From NCBI GenBank assembly GCA_000697055.1, contig JNDT01001905.1, forward strand, positions 62,001 through 126,000: a DNA stretch of 64,000 nt, written 5' to 3'. The first letter of the stretch is position 1. Each line of letters starts with the position of its first letter. The position numbers and the translations under genes were made by a program. The stretch is from Saksenaea vasiformis B4078. Taxonomy: Eukaryota > Mucoromycota > Mucoromycetes > Mucorales > Saksenaeaceae. This document shows, in pieces, positions 1 through 15,504 of the stretch. Below the pieces are notes generated by a model, which saw only the letters and a program-made list of their open reading frames with translations, had not been told where the DNA came from and did no database searches.

Positions 1-3000
1 TTTATAGATTTCTCAGTTAGTGGGGTTGTCGCTGATTACTGATACACATAAGAGTCCTGAAACTGCAACTTGAGAAATCCACCTTGCTCGTGTGATGGTA
101 GACGCTATTTCATGTCAACAAGCAAGCAGGGTCAACTATACCTTATTTGATACACCACCATCAAGATACGCAGCTTCTCACCAGCGTCGAGAACAATCCT
201 AGTGTCTTCTCATTCTCTACGGCACCCCTGCATTGCGGAAGAAATCTTATTTTTTTTTAGTTCGGCGTCTAAAAAGTTATAGAAGCTTTTCTCACACAAA
301 CACAGTAGGACACGGATCAAAATGCATAGAAGATAACGGTTTACCTTTTTCTTTTCGGTACTCAAAAATTTCCCTCAGGAAAAGGAATATAGAAGACATT
401 CTGAGTTTGTAGGTAGTTATGGTTTTATTCTCCTGAGATAGAAAAGGTGGTTCCATGATTTTTCCTTCTCATACTGCTCTACCAGCTTGCAGACTCTCTT
501 CAGTAGTCTCATCTAAGTTTTCAACTGACGTGTCACTTGACTTCCTGTTCTGAGGGCGCCAGTCAAAAGTAGACCTGTTGGAGAATGAGAAGGTGTAGTT
601 GATATAATGAATGTTGCTAGATGGTCGTACATACTCAGAAAGAGAAGTGCTAACTTTTTCAAACAAATTCGGACTGGCTAACGTACTTCTGTTTTCATCG
701 TGTAGAATATAGAATTTACGCTGGTTAAACTTTGGTTAGCATGCGGCTTTTGTGATGACTGTGACTCTTCCTTCTCTGAGATGCAATATGATGTATCACG
801 TCTGGGTATTGTCTAAACTTGTATGTGACCTTCATGGAATTGCAATTCACAAAAATACAAACTTCTTATCCATTACATATTCTGCTAATAATTTTTTTCT
901 TTTTTTTACCTATGGTTGCGGTCCGAGAGACTGTTAGTAGCACCGATTATCGACATGGATTGATTAGCGGATGAAAGATGTGGGTGTGGGATCAACTTGA
1001 AAGGGCTAAGTCGTGACGCAAATCTATATGAAGACCAGTAAACGCTATTTCTATCCTTTGGTAGCTTGACACTTTAGATTACACCGAAAAAAAAGAGGTT
1101 TCATGGAAGCGTAAAATAGCATACAATAGACGATTGTACCTATTGCAAGACATGTACGACTATAACAGTCGGAACTGGGTTCTCAACTTCAAGTAGACCG
1201 AATGTGTTAATTGTGCTAAGTACGGGAACCCATCTGTCGTGAGAGCACATTACACATTACCAATTGTAAATGGAGAAGCGTGTTCGTAGCAACACCATCT
1301 CGTAGATATTAACCCTATTATCCAAACAGCAGGAGAATAGCTGTAGCAAGACAATGTCACTATCCACCTCTTTTTCTTTTCTTTCCAGTCGAATGAGGAA
1401 ACTGTGTGCCTATAGAAATACCTTTCTCATTTGAGCCTTCGTTCGATAGATTATGGTCCTTTTCAACTTTTGCTTGTAGTGTCGTAAAATCCTCAATGAA
1501 TTCGTTATAGAAAAGCTTGGGATGCTCACTGTAAAAAAAAAAAAAAAAAAAAAAGCACCGTTCCTATTTTGCACTCGAAAATGGGGGAGCATAGTGTATT
1601 CCGTCTACTTGTCCAGAGAAAATCGTACTACAGATAGCTTATATTCCATGATTCCACATATCTCGTGTTTTCGATGCTTTTCTTGTTATTTTAAGAAGCT
1701 ATGGTTTTCGAAGGGATCGGCCATTCATCTACTTTCATCAGCTGCCTTTACAGATTTTGATATGTGCTGCTCTCAAGAGAATTATTTCTGTTTCCGGTCA
1801 CTCGCTGACTATTCCACCGTAGTCAAAGTAAGCAATTTAATCCTGTCTTGTAACCACATAATCAACTACAGATTATCAAGCAGATTTTATTTATGTATCA
1901 TTTCATCCATGTTGTAAAGTGCTTGTTACCGATTATTTGGTAAGGTTTTAGGATATTTGTTTCACAGAATATAACACAGTCGTTGTGGTTGTCACTTCGG
2001 ACAGTGGCATCAATGGCGGTGGAAGTCAATTACCTTTTGCTTTTGGAATGCTTCCCAGAGAGATCGGAGAACAGAGCGAATTGGGAACTTTGAAACAGGC
2101 TGTCTGGTGAACACTCGTAGATTCCTGACCAGGATGAATCGCAGTTTCATGGAATCTTGCATGTCCATTGGATCCGCGCGCTCCTTGGGTTAGTTATGGT
2201 CTTTTCGGGTTTAATCACTGGTTATGCCTTCAGCTAACTGATTTCTAACTGTATCGAGGCGACCGGTGCGCGCGGGCAGCCCACGTCGCTAGAGGTATGT
2301 CATTCAATTATGCGACAGCGTGTGTGTTCTTAGGGTGGTCGGTCTTTAGAATGATTGTTCTTCGGATCGAGGAACTGTTTGGTTGCGTTCCCCTTTACTG
2401 ACTGTTCTGCGTTCCTTTCAAAACTCGGGTTGCGTGTGAGCGTGGAATTCCTAGGGATGATGATTCCTTAGACACATCACCCTTGAACTGGATTTTGCTC
2501 GAAGTCACTTAGTTGTGTTCCGGTGTATCCCGACCTATGGCTGTGTTCGTCGTAGGCGCTGGATCAATCCGAGCAGCTGTCATCCTGTTGTCAGCCGATA
2601 TGAGCCTTTTAGGCTTCGGTTCCACCGGTTTACATAACGCCAGAGGTTATTTCTGAAGTTTCGTGTATTTCGCCGGCTCTTAGGACACGAGTTGGCGATG
2701 GCGCATTCGTGATGGCATTTGACAATTGGGCTGGGTATATCGGCCTGTGCCAGTTGGGGCACGTTCCTGTTTCTGTGGAGGGATATATTCCAAAGATAAG
2801 CTGAAATCCCGGAAGTGACTCATCCATGACTTTTAGATACGTCTGAGATAATGGTGATTGAACGGTATCAATGCATTGGATGGAACCATTCGGCGAGCAA
2901 GATCAGCTAGACAGGCAACAAGGTGAACACCAAAGTACAACGAGAGGGCATTTCAGTGGGGCACTGTCTTCTCTTTGTCTCAACAAAGACGTTGGGCCTA

Positions 3001-4187
3001 TAATAGGCTGCGACGCCCTTTTTCGGAAGAAGGAAAAGGATAAAAGTAAAAAAGAAGTCGGGGAACACTATGATGATGTATAGCTGAAAAATATACCCCA
3101 TTCTTACCGCATTATGTGGACAAATAAACTTCCAGTGACATTTATAGGATTGCATCTTCATCGTATTATAGATGTGCCTAATGCCTATGTACCATTGTTT
3201 ATTCGTATACTATCGAATACTTCAATATCTTGTCCCAGATAGTCAGAATGATTCATAATGCCATGTCAAGTGCCTGGAGCATGTGCAATAAACAAACGAT
3301 CTGGGGTAGATCACTAAAATAGGGAACGTTTCCTCTTTGGGAAAGAAAATTTTGGCTTGTAGCGAAATTACGGAGGAAAATTCCGTGGAACAGCCACAGT
3401 ATTACGATTACGTTGCTGCTTTCAAACAATACAGCAAGCATGTCATTTACAATGGGAGAAACAAAAGTCGTCGGGTTATAAAGCAACACAAATCAGCAAG
3501 GTCTGTTGCTTTTGCCCACTGATGGGCACCGGACAAGTTCCAGACCTAATATCTCTCCATGTTCCTACCTAACCAGTTTCGCCATTTAAAAATATAACAT
3601 CCTTTTAGGAAGCACTGGTCCTGGCCCTTAGATTACGCGTCTTGATCGGCTGGGGTCATAAGAGGGCCATGACGCGTGAAACGTTAACTCAATTTCCTGG
3701 GTACATTCCGAGCTATAGCCACGTCAGCAGTCGACGCGTATATCTTGTAAACATATGCAGTAGGCGGATGACGATCATCTTCATACGAAGGCAACTGGAT
3801 CTATATTGCATGAATCTAGCTGAACAATGCGTCTATTGTTGGATCTTCTAGTGAAGAAATGGTGAGGATAGAATCCAACCATAAAGCCGAAAATACGGCG
3901 ATAAATAAATGTTTGAAACAAATGTCAATTAAGTAACAGACTTATTAGTCAAAGGGGTGTGCTGAGCTCTTTGTATCAAGGTGAACATCAGGTGGGACAC
4001 GGTTACGCATCGGCGGAGTGAAATTTGCATATGACTGACATCTCGTCTATCGGAGTTTTTATCCTGCCACGACAAGGTCTTGTCCTCCGCCAAGGTCGAT
4101 CCCGCTTGGCGGGTTCAGATATAAATTACGGTAAAATTTTGTTACTATGCTAATCTTTACAAGGTGTTAGTCGCTTTATCTGCTATT
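1..4187. other. gene-free flank
   Basis: No open frame here extends far enough, or splices well enough, to support a gene. The composition is AT-rich apart from a more balanced stretch around 2040-2880. There is a poly-A tract near 1532-1554. Short frames on both strands lack recognisable protein motifs. This could be intergenic DNA or decayed repeat sequence. Confidence 0.6.
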
Positions 4188-5273
4188 ATGTCTTCTGCAG
4201 TTCAAACGTCGCAGACGAAAGTCTCTATTGTCTTATTGCCTGAATTTGGCTGGGCAGTGCAAAACGAACCTGTCTTTGGTCCTGGATCAGTCTTTCAAGG
4301 TAAATAGCAATGGGCGTCTCTATAGTAACATAGAATCTAACATATATGATTAGGCTATGTCGAATTAAGTTTGACAAATCCAATTGAAGCCGATCGGCTT
4401 CGTTTAGTATTCCACGCGTCCGAATCAACTTGCTTTCAGTCCTACCATGAGCAATTCTTTGGAACCCAACGCGTGTTATGGGAGAGCAAGCCCAATGAGA
4501 AAACCCTATGCGATCCAAAATATCGATTCCATTTCACGATCCAGATGCCCTTGGTGCAGTTTCCGCCATCTATGCAGAACGACTGGTACCGTTGCGTCTT
4601 TAAGCTGACGGCTCATCTGGATCTGAAGACAGGAAAGACAATCCAAGAACAGAAGCCTGTACTTTACCTGCCATTTATTGAAACATGCTCCTTAAAGATG
4701 CCACTCGAGCTCAAGGATACAAAGCATGACCTGACGGTTACCCTAAGAATGTCAGCTCTAGATTATATCCCGGGAGACAAAGTCAAGGGCATACTGAAGT
4801 TCGATGGCGATGCTGCAGTTATAACAATGAAGCTTTACCAGCAATCTACGCTTCTCCATAATAAACAGCACCGCACGGAGGTTGCAGTTTCGCATGTCCA
4901 GAAATCCGTGGGTCCACATACCGAGATCGTACTCGATCTTCCACAGAACCTTACACCGTCCTTCAGCTATGGCCGCGTCTATTCGATAGCATACAAGCTC
5001 GTTGTTGAAGTCGAACGCAAGAGCACACTTAGAACAAAACGTTGGTCATTTGAGCTGCCGATCGCAATAGGAACGCTTGGCTATGGTATTCGAGCATCCG
5101 ACGAACTTCAAGTGTATACAGCTTTCCGGAACGTGTTCGATTCATCTAATACAAATCTTTCCATCCCTGCCCTTCCTGTGCCACGCTTTGTAAGAGTCGT
5201 TGAATATGAAGAATCACTCCCTGTCTATATGCCAGAACGCTTACCTTCCTATGAATCATCCGTTATCTCTTAA
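4188..5273 (+). CDS. alpha-arrestin (arrestin-related trafficking adaptor)
   Basis: Two exons (4188-4299, 4354-5273) give 343 aa. The 54-nt intron has GT-AG ends and sits in phase 1. The N-terminal half shows the arrestin N fold signature: the PGSVFQGYVELSL strand pair joins across the intron, followed by a hydrophobic strand near residue 50. The C-terminal half, from about residue 160, contains the arrestin C strand set, with IPGDKVKG as the usual turn. The tail has two LPxY motifs (LPVY and LPSY), which resemble the PY motifs used by fungal arrestins to recruit Rsp5-type HECT ubiquitin ligases. The protein probably acts as an adaptor for ubiquitin-dependent endocytosis of plasma-membrane transporters. 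It is convergent with the Cwc15 gene. The family call is strong; the cargo is unknown. Confidence 0.85.
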
Positions 5274-5725
5274 GGCGGTTTCTCTTTGTTTATACCCGAC
5301 ATCCTTTATAGCATGCCCCCATTCTTTTGTCAATATGCGCATTTCATTATGTATTTTCATCATGCTTTGTATATTTATTTTTCGCAACCCCTATGATCTA
5401 TGTCTATGACTCAAATAGCTATTTGTTATGTAAAAAAGAATCGCGATAAAATAAAAATTAAAACGATCGTAGTTATATGATGTTTTCATTAGACATATGT
5501 GTTTAATGATCATAGAATAATCATAAATGCTATCATCATCCACATGACAGGCAAAACTCTACGCTACTATGTGAACAGCAGTTACGAACAAACAGAGTAA
5601 GTGCTTAATCCCTTTGTTATCCAACCAATTCGACGATACATCTTATTGAACAATATTCTGAGATAACAGCATGGCATCGTCAATAGATAGCATCATACAC
5701 ACTGGATCTCTAGATAAGTTACGTT
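5274..5725. other. convergent spacer
   Basis: This 452-bp spacer separates the stop codons of the arrestin and Cwc15 genes. It is AT-rich and presumably contains both 3' untranslated regions. I see no other feature. Confidence 0.5.
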
Positions 5726-6625
5726 TTAATGAACGTATTTCTGAAGGAATCTCCTATGGAAATCGGATCGTAGCATATCGTTAACAAAGCGTTTCTTCGG
5801 TTTCTCATCAAGACCGCGTGCCTGGTTCTTAAAAATGACGTCGTCGTCCCATCTAGCAACAAGATAAGCACGCCGTACGGATATCTGATTTCCTTACCTT
5901 CTCTTCACGCTAAAATCACGCTTTTGTTCGCTCAATTGCAGCAAGGGATTGCCTGTAAGGGCTTCCTCCTCACGTTTGGCTTCTTCTTCTTCTGCCTTTT
6001 CTCGCTCCTGCCGTTCTTTCTCTTCCGCACGCTCTTTTCGGATCCGTTGTAACGTCGCTAATAACTCTGCTGTATTGTCTTCGTCGTCATCGTCATCGTC
6101 ATCATCACTGTAAAATTTCAAGCGTGAGATTCTATCGTTCTAGAATGACAGTGTACTTGCCTACTACTACTTTCATCGCTGTCACTTTCTTCGTCGCTTG
6201 CATCCTTGTCTAAGGCTGCCATCTTTTCGGCTTCCTCTAGTAACTGTTTCCGTTTCCCATCCTCTTCTTCTGGAGGTGCTGTGATAAATCGATCGGAAGG
6301 CGCTCCTCCTTCGTTTTTTGATTCATAGTATTCTTGCTCAGCTTTCATCAACTCTTGCTTCAACCGCTCTCGGTCGCCAATCTCATCGACCGTGCCTTGA
6401 CCAGGCTGTCTGCATAGGGGGTATTAATAAGATGGCTAAGACAGTAATAAAAAACTTGCCTGAATTTGAGTTTGGTGTGAGCAGCAAGATCGCGGGAGCT
6501 ATACTGGTAACTAGGCGCCTTGTTGTCTTTTCCCCGTGCGGGATCAAAAGTAGGACGAGCAGCAGTAGTCTACAGGGTACAAATTAGCAATGCATTGCAG
6601 CATAGGAAATGACATGACATACCAT
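5726..6625 (-). CDS. cwc15: pre-mRNA-splicing factor Cwc15/Cwf15
   Basis: Five coding exons (6623-6625, 6456-6569, 6161-6405, 5898-6107, 5726-5852) give 232 aa, the usual Cwc15 size. The first coding exon is the ATG alone, spliced directly to the conserved [14 protein letters not shown] start. Family blocks follow in order: [20 protein letters not shown], a [12 protein letters not shown] helix, an acidic run, a K/E-rich coiled coil, GNPLL, and the terminal [13 protein letters not shown] block. Cwc15 is a component of the Prp19-associated (NineTeen-related) spliceosome complex in the nucleus. Intron 3 begins with GC (AG/GCAAGT). Intron 2 can be read as a GC or a GT intron with an identical protein product. 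Identification is confident. Confidence 0.93.
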
Positions 6626-8078
6626 GGTGAAATGGGAGTGATGAAAATAGAAAACCTGCCTCCACTCCCACTTTGCCGAAGGACGGCTTTTTCGATTGGG
6701 ATTGGGATTTCGCTATAAGCACCTAGCGGTGCAGCCGCGCAAACGACGTCAATAAAAGTAGCCAATCATTTAATTCTCTTACCTTCCGGACACCGTGACG
6801 TTCCGGATCTATCCGGGAAGCAGTAGGAGCAGGGCCCGACGGACGGACGGATGGACTGGATAGTGGGTTCCTATCGCCTTACCACTTGTAGTGGATATGG
6901 GAAAACTGAGTCACAGCCGGGGCCTGTAGCTTTTCATCCATAGTCTGATCATCGCTGCAAGTTCCAGGAAGTCCCTACTCTGTCGAATAGACATTGCTGA
7001 AAACTCCAAGAAATCTTGCTCTGCTCAATATATCTACAAGAAAAATTTAGTATTTTCTCTTTTATACGTGAATCAATACTTGCGAAAAAGGTGCCCAGCT
7101 GAGACTGACCACTTGCAGAGAACCAACAAACCTAAGGGACCAACTTTATTGTAATCCTCTGTAAGCGGTGTAAAAGAAGTCCAAAAAGATAGCTGTTGTA
7201 AATTGTTTCTTGGTGAAAAAAAAAAGAATTGTTACGTTCCTGTCAAGTGGTCGTTGGATGCATGAATAAACAATGTTGGGTCACTTGAGAAGAAGATGTA
7301 CGTGATCTTATGCCACATGGAAAGGAGAAAAGCACTCTATTTTTTGAAGTTGATTGGAGTTTATTATAAACATAAACAGCTTACCAAGCTTGACACCATC
7401 CGTAAATCGCCTTTTTTGCGAAAACGTCGCCATCAGAAGATGTGCTCTTTAATTATACCTTTATATTCTGCATCAGAAAACGATGCCGAAACTGCTGCAC
7501 ACTTACCGCTAAAGCATAAAATAAAATAAGATATGGAACGCTAGAATCTTTTAACGCGTCACCTTCCTGACCTTTCATTAGCATACCTTTACTGACGCTG
7601 CTGCCGATACACAACATGTACACAAATTGCAGATCCGCGTTTCTTGTCAGATAAGCTACATCACTAAAGACTTAAATTACGTCTTACAGCTTTTTTGATT
7701 GACTTTTGGGCTGGGCGTATACGCGGAGTTAAAATCGAAAGTGAAGTCTCCACAGGTTTCCAAATCACACACTCTATGGCAAGCGACGACTTTGTCGTTG
7801 GTCCGTAGTTTTCAGGAGACTCTCAATATTCCCCCGATAATTTTAAACGCCAAGGAATCATTTAGTGTGTTCATGCTCTGAAAGAAGTTATGCCATTTTT
7901 GGGCATACAAACAGTTTATCTAAACCAACGATTTGGACAAACACAATCATCGAGAAATTTTGTTTCGCTAAAACTTGTTCCCAATTATATGATTTCAATG
8001 CCAATTGATTATAATGAATGGTGGACCGACAAATTCTGCTTAGTGCTGGTTGTAACGTATCGGGGAAAGAGGTGTGTT
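6626..8078. other. intergenic
   Basis: The 1.45-kb spacer lies upstream of Cwc15 and downstream of the PC-esterase gene. It contains a short GGAC-rich direct repeat near 6838-6850 and several poly-A/T runs. The frames at 7296-8084 have no recognisable domains and no supporting splice signals. I see no gene. Confidence 0.5.
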
Positions 8079-9567
8079 CTATAACGATGTTGTGTCCATG
8101 TCTTTTACCATTTCGTGATAAAGCAATTTGTTCCAGTCATCCACTGGCCCTATAAATTCGAAGATGAGACGGTGGCTGTCGAAAAAGAGAGAAAAAAAAT
8201 AGATGTACCTGGTAAACACGTATGAAGACAATCTCGGCCTGGTCTTGAGTGCGTGTCTCCACGGTAATTTGAGAGTTCTACGTTTAAAAAGCCAAATCGG
8301 CTATCGTTCTCTTCGCGGATCCAATCCTGTATCAACAAGGTTAGATTAATTTGCCGCCACCGTTTAACCATTACCTTCCAGGCGTTATCAAACATTTCAA
8401 ACATGTGCCATTCATATTCTCCAGCTTGACCACTAGGTGCAAAAGGCACTGCTTGGGGTGCAGTAAACTGTGTGCAGTTTGCATGTCCATAGGGTGTACC
8501 ACGTATCCAGACGCGCTGATGAGGTTTGATATGTTCTTTTAGATAATCAAACACAATTCGCATACTCTCTTTGAATGCTTGAAGGAGCTCAGACTCGGAT
8601 GCATTCGGTCCCCATTTCAAATTTGGATGCCAGTGAGGTCCCTATGCATCTATTAATCCAAAAGACCAATTTAATAAGTTATCCCACATACCGTATTTAT
8701 CACGATATAATCAAACATTGGTATGGCGTGTACCCTGCAGGACATTTAGTAGGCTCTATTGAATTTCACTGGCGTGATAAACTTACCATGGAAAATTATG
8801 ACCTTTACCAAGCTGATCACCTTCATCTTCGAAAGGTGCAATCATTTTGAAGTCATCCAAACGTAGTAGATAGTCAGACCTCACATAAGCAACTGCAGGA
8901 TGTTCATGATCCATGTACGAGAGTTGATCCACTTTGAGCTTCGGGTTGCCGCCAGTTAGATTAGTGTTCGCTTTTGTAAGATGTACCTGCTCTCCTAGCA
9001 GGCACGACAGACTTTCATACTGTAGCTGGGTGATCGAATCACCAACGAAAAGTACCGGGTGTTCATCAAGGTGCTTTGCAAAAGAAGAGGAATCGAAAGG
9101 TATTAAGGTACAATCGTTTGGTTGCCAGACATAGTCGACGCTATCGAGAGAAATAAATGAGACGATACGTTCCCACCATGGGAAAAAAGAAAAAAAGAAA
9201 AAAAAAGAAGAAAAACCTACATCTTCTTGCTACGACGTAACTCAGCTTCATTTCGTTGGTAACACTTGTGCGAGAACTTCCGCGGACAAGTGTATCCAAC
9301 TTTGTTTTCAAACTGTTTTTGGACTAGAGGTTTGATCGTCTTTGGAAGACGAACCCACTGTCCGTCATTGAATGTTTCTGGAGTACATAATTGACGAGAT
9401 GTTGTTTCTTGATGTGGGGATGGTGGGTCGATTTCCGTGCTTGAATTAGAGATAAAGATAGGAGATGGAGAGGTCGGTTTCTCCGCTGACGACCAGACAA
9501 ATAGCCATAAAAGGACAAATATTGCCGGGATGGATATAAAAACAAATTGTGTAGAAAGAGTGGACAT
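8079..9567 (-). CDS. PC-esterase-like (GDSL/SGNH) type II membrane protein
   Basis: Six exons (9221-9567, 8787-9140, 8692-8734, 8375-8641, 8209-8326, 8079-8149) give 399 aa. A hydrophobic segment at about residues 8-28 is followed by a low-complexity stem, typical of a Golgi or secretory signal anchor. A cysteine-bearing block (VWQPNDC) precedes the catalytic GDS at residues 149-151. The late DCLHTCLPG block (Asp369, His372) matches the DxxH motif of the PC-esterase/TBL/Cas1-type acyltransferase-esterase family. A 48-nt intron (8327-8374) lies in frame without a stop, so a single frame reads through it; its GT-AG ends and branch-like CTAAC support splicing. A role in acylating or deacylating a cell-wall or secreted glycan is inferred from the family, not shown. 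Confidence 0.8.
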
Positions 9568-10299
9568 GTTCTATGTGTGCTTATGTACAAGTTAGTTGGT
9601 TAAAAAAAAAAAGGAGAAGTGGAAGAAGGAAGGCGGGATCAAATGGATCGTAGTCTGTCATTAACCTGATTGAGATCTCAGCCCGGAGTATCAAAGTATG
9701 GACCATTCTGCGGACAGGCTCATAATTGGTGCTGCCAACTTTACATGGAAAGTAGCATTTTTGTCACTATTTCACGCCATATCACATATGATATCCCCGG
9801 TTTCTAGCATACACGAGGAAGCTTATTATTCTGCGTGTGCGACCTGGGAACACAATCTAGGAACAGAAATCCAGGAAATCACTCAGAAAGTCCGCTAGTA
9901 CCTGTCGATCACGATATTTAATCTGTGGCACTAAGCCGCTATGGTAAAGATCAGAGAAATAGCTCCTTTTCTTACAGTTTTTAGCACTATTTTTTACTTA
10001 AACATGAAATTATGATGGTTTCCACAGGCATTCTGATTTGTCCTTGATCTGTTTTCTGCATTTTGTGGCCACATAATCACGAGGTAAATGAAATCGGACT
10101 TCTCAATATGGATAACAAACGTGCAACAAAGAGCTAAATTGTAAAACATTTCTTTTACAATCTGTACGTTGCGATATTAGCAACATCTGATGTCGATCTA
10201 AAAAAAAAATTCACTTTATGTGCAGTAAATCGAGGGGAAAAAGAAAGGATGAGTAAAAAAAAACATGGGATGTGAGGGTACCGGATGCAATGATAAAGG
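9568..10299. other. intergenic
   Basis: This spacer separates the PC-esterase start from the stop codon of the TMEM184-family gene. It contains poly-A tracts and no supported frame. Confidence 0.5.
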
Positions 10300-12522
<2,223 letters not shown>

Positions 12523-12860
12523 CGTAGACAACAAAAAAAAAAAAGGAAATACGAAAGAAAAAAGAGTAGAAACCAGTCAAACGGGAAAATTTAGGTGTTG
12601 GGCACGTGTTGCATGATTAGCGAACCATAGCACCGTTGTTCGGGCCAAAGACCTAGGATGGCCGGCTTGGTGAATCAGGCGGGTCGCTCGGGCTCCACAG
12701 CGGTTTCCATGTCTAGAGTAAACATAACTGGTAACACGGCAGCACTATTTGTCAACCGATCAAATAGGACAAAGCATATATATAATTTTTTTTTTCTTCC
12801 TTGAATGCTCGTTCATGCCTTGCGATTGGACGGGATTTTCTAAAAGTTCATTGGCTGTGA

Positions 12861-12896
<36 letters not shown>

Positions 12897-13916
12897 AGCG
12901 GAAGCGTTTCCGGAAATTATACGAAGACGTTTACTCTTCTGCTACAGGAAGCAAGCACTGTTAACAAAAAAAGTCAGGCGATGTTCCTGCTCATGGGACA
13001 ATCAACCCAACTTGGTGGTAAAAAGTCTGCCATAATCATGCATCTCGAAAGTACCATGAAAGCTTATTGAAAGTTACACGATCCGTTTACGTCGCAATTG
13101 TTCGGACGGAGCCATGAACCTCGGGCCGAGTACGGGAATATCCGTCCATGTTGCACATAACGAGGGAGATAGAAATAGGAAAAGAAAAAATTTATGAAAG
13201 GTAACAAAGCACTTGCAACAGGATCATGCTAGACGGGAATCAATTTTTTTACTTTCAAACAGAGAGAAATGCTGCGCTATGACCTAAAGAGCTGCGCCAG
13301 CAGGACACAGCCTTTCTGCTGTAATGCTGTCATTATGTCATTGAGATCCTATTGGTATGATATAAAAATATTGTGTGATAAAAGAGGATTCCCAACCGTT
13401 CCTTGTCTAATTTCCGTCATGAAAGGGAAGCCTACTGTAGTTGATGCTTCTTTCGGCTCTACATATGTACATCTCCTGCTGGATTCTTTATACAGAAAAG
13501 TCCTTTGTATTCCATCTATCCAAAACCCTCTCGGGTGTAACACTTTCTGTTTTACAAAAAATAAATAAATAAATAAAGTGTCGTCTCAAAGCGCAGCTCT
13601 TCTGGTCGTGTAACCTCCGACGCCATCCGTTTTCCATCTTCTTTATATCACAGCCGGAAAGCACAAGCCGCGATAGGTGTTTTTCTTGTTAACGACCTAC
13701 CTTTCAGCAGTAAGCTACGTGGAAAAGAAGGTTAGTCGCGCTTTACTACAACGGACGTTTGATGCTGCTTAGGCCGAACAAGTTCACAAAAGTATATGAT
13801 TTTCAGAGGAGGTACCCATGATGCAAATTTGAGTTGTTTCTCGTTTGTAATACCATCGCCTGGACTAACACTTGTGTTTATTTATAATAGGTTCAATAAA
13901 AGGTATTGTCAAAGAA
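12523..13916. other. intergenic with GTT microsatellite
   Basis: The spacer lies between the TMEM184-family promoter side and the 3' end of the first lipase gene. Apart from the trinucleotide repeat listed separately, I see no gene. A short AAAT run occurs at about 13558-13577. Confidence 0.5.
12861..12896. repeat. (TGT)n microsatellite
   Basis: About twelve uninterrupted TGT/GTT units lie roughly 340 bp upstream of the TMEM184-family start codon. The tract lies in no supported coding frame. Confidence 0.9.
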
Positions 13917-15504
13917 TTAATCCAGTTGGAACCGGTCTGACTCTTCAGGACAGTAAACCTATCGGGAAATGCAAAGTCAGTTTCATATATTAACGAAAAA
14001 AAAAAAAAGCTTCGCCTTACGGAAGGAAAGCTGTCAGCATTCCACACATTTGGTTTATTATCGAGAGGAGTGAAGATGGTATTCCAGGTGGCTCTTGCAA
14101 ACAATGAATGACCTTTCACACTCGGGTGAAAACAATCGATATTGCTATCAAGCATCCTTCGTCAGTGATCGGATGGAGCTAGAGGGATGAACTTGCCTGA
14201 AATGATCCACATCCAACGAACTGAAGTTAATAGGAGCAGGAGTAAACATCACACCAAAATTCTGATCATTCAGATCGTTGTATTTTTTATGAAGCCGTTT
14301 CAACTGTTGGTTGAATCCTGGATAAAGAAATTGAGCCATCTGAAAATAGAAAAATCAAAAGAGCGAACCTGCCGATAATTCATACATCTTGCGTCGATTC
14401 GCTTCAACTTGGCCACATACACATTCAAATCTGTTAAGCTCCACGTCAACCATCTTTATTGGGCGACAGTATCTTTTTTCCGCCAAGATAGGAAATAGTC
14501 TGCCTGCCTCAAATGTGCTAACTAGAGAGGAACTTCGGTAAATCCGCTCGCTGACGATGATGAAACTTACTTAGGTTAACAAGCACGCGAGGAATGGACT
14601 TTCGGATTCGATTGAGTGCATTGTCCAAAAAGGCACCATAGATTTCAATAGAAATCTGTGGATCATCAACGTTACAAGATCTACACTGATCCATATCTTT
14701 GACGAACGTCAGTCTCTATCACTTCTCTCTTCGGTTATATATACACACACCGCCAATTAAAATTGTAATAAGCTTCCATTCGTCTGCGGTTGTCCTCTCT
14801 TCAATACCTAATGATCAAAATTTGGTAAGCTATGCGAAGGAAGTCAAGGTTCCCTACGTGGAAGTATATAGTTCAACTCTGTTTCAATGTTTGTCGATGC
14901 TGCTCCGCTCAGCGCACCGTTGAAATTGTCCATGCTAGGATGATCTAAATAGAACATTGGCTATTTAGTGGAACAGCCACGTTTACAAAGGACTTACATT
15001 GCGATAAATTGCAGTTCTCGCCTAGAAAAAAGGTTAAATTGAGCCTTCTTGTTAACAAGCTCGAAGCGATTTGCAACGTACCAGAACAATAAGAGATCAG
15101 ATGTTCACCCGTCGAGGGTCCGAATAGACGTGGATTGTACCGTTTGATAAAGTTAGGTATTGTCACTGCATGCTCATCCCCGCCTCCACCGAAGCTGACG
15201 CCACGGTCTTCGTACATCGATTGGATATTAAATATCAAACCATCGCGGAAACCCTTTGCACCGAACCCTGCTAATATACTAAGACAACTGTTAACATGGT
15301 AAACTTTGTTCGAAGAGATAAAGACCTGTCTCCCAAGGCAGCAACTGCAGTGATATCGTCTGGTCGTAGATCCCGTACACTTGTTGGCGGGCTTTCTCGA
15401 GGTCGAAGTGCAGGACAGTTTTCAATGGAATCTGCGGACATGGCGTAGGACTCTGCCGCTAGGCATATGGTAAAGATAACAACAAAAAAGTACTGATAGA
15501 TCAT
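13917..15504 (-). CDS. secreted GDSL lipase, phospholipase B1-like (copy A)
   Basis: Ten exons (15326-15504, 15082-15278, 14998-15021, 14858-14944, 14751-14807, 14571-14696, 14369-14521, 14197-14317, 14021-14144, 13917-13958) give 369 aa. A signal peptide occupies roughly residues 1-20. It is followed by CPALRPRESPPTSVRDLRPD, the opening block of the PLB1/GDSL lysophospholipase family. GDSILAGFGAKG carries the nucleophile Ser60, and DCFH (Asp318, His321) completes the triad. The GxND block reads GDMD, so the oxyanion-hole Asn (position 183) is replaced by Met. Intron 8 (14145-14196) is a GC-AG intron with AG/GCAAGT. An upstream ATG at 15645 is possible but would bury the signal peptide. Family function: hydrolysis of phospholipid or lysophospholipid acyl esters. 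Activity of this copy is uncertain because of the lost Asn. Confidence 0.88.

Noticed and set aside
8327..8374. Read-through of the PC-esterase frame across this stretch as coding sequence
   Set aside because: GT-AG ends, a CTAAC branch-like motif and a cleaner family match favour a 48-nt intron, although retention would not break the frame.
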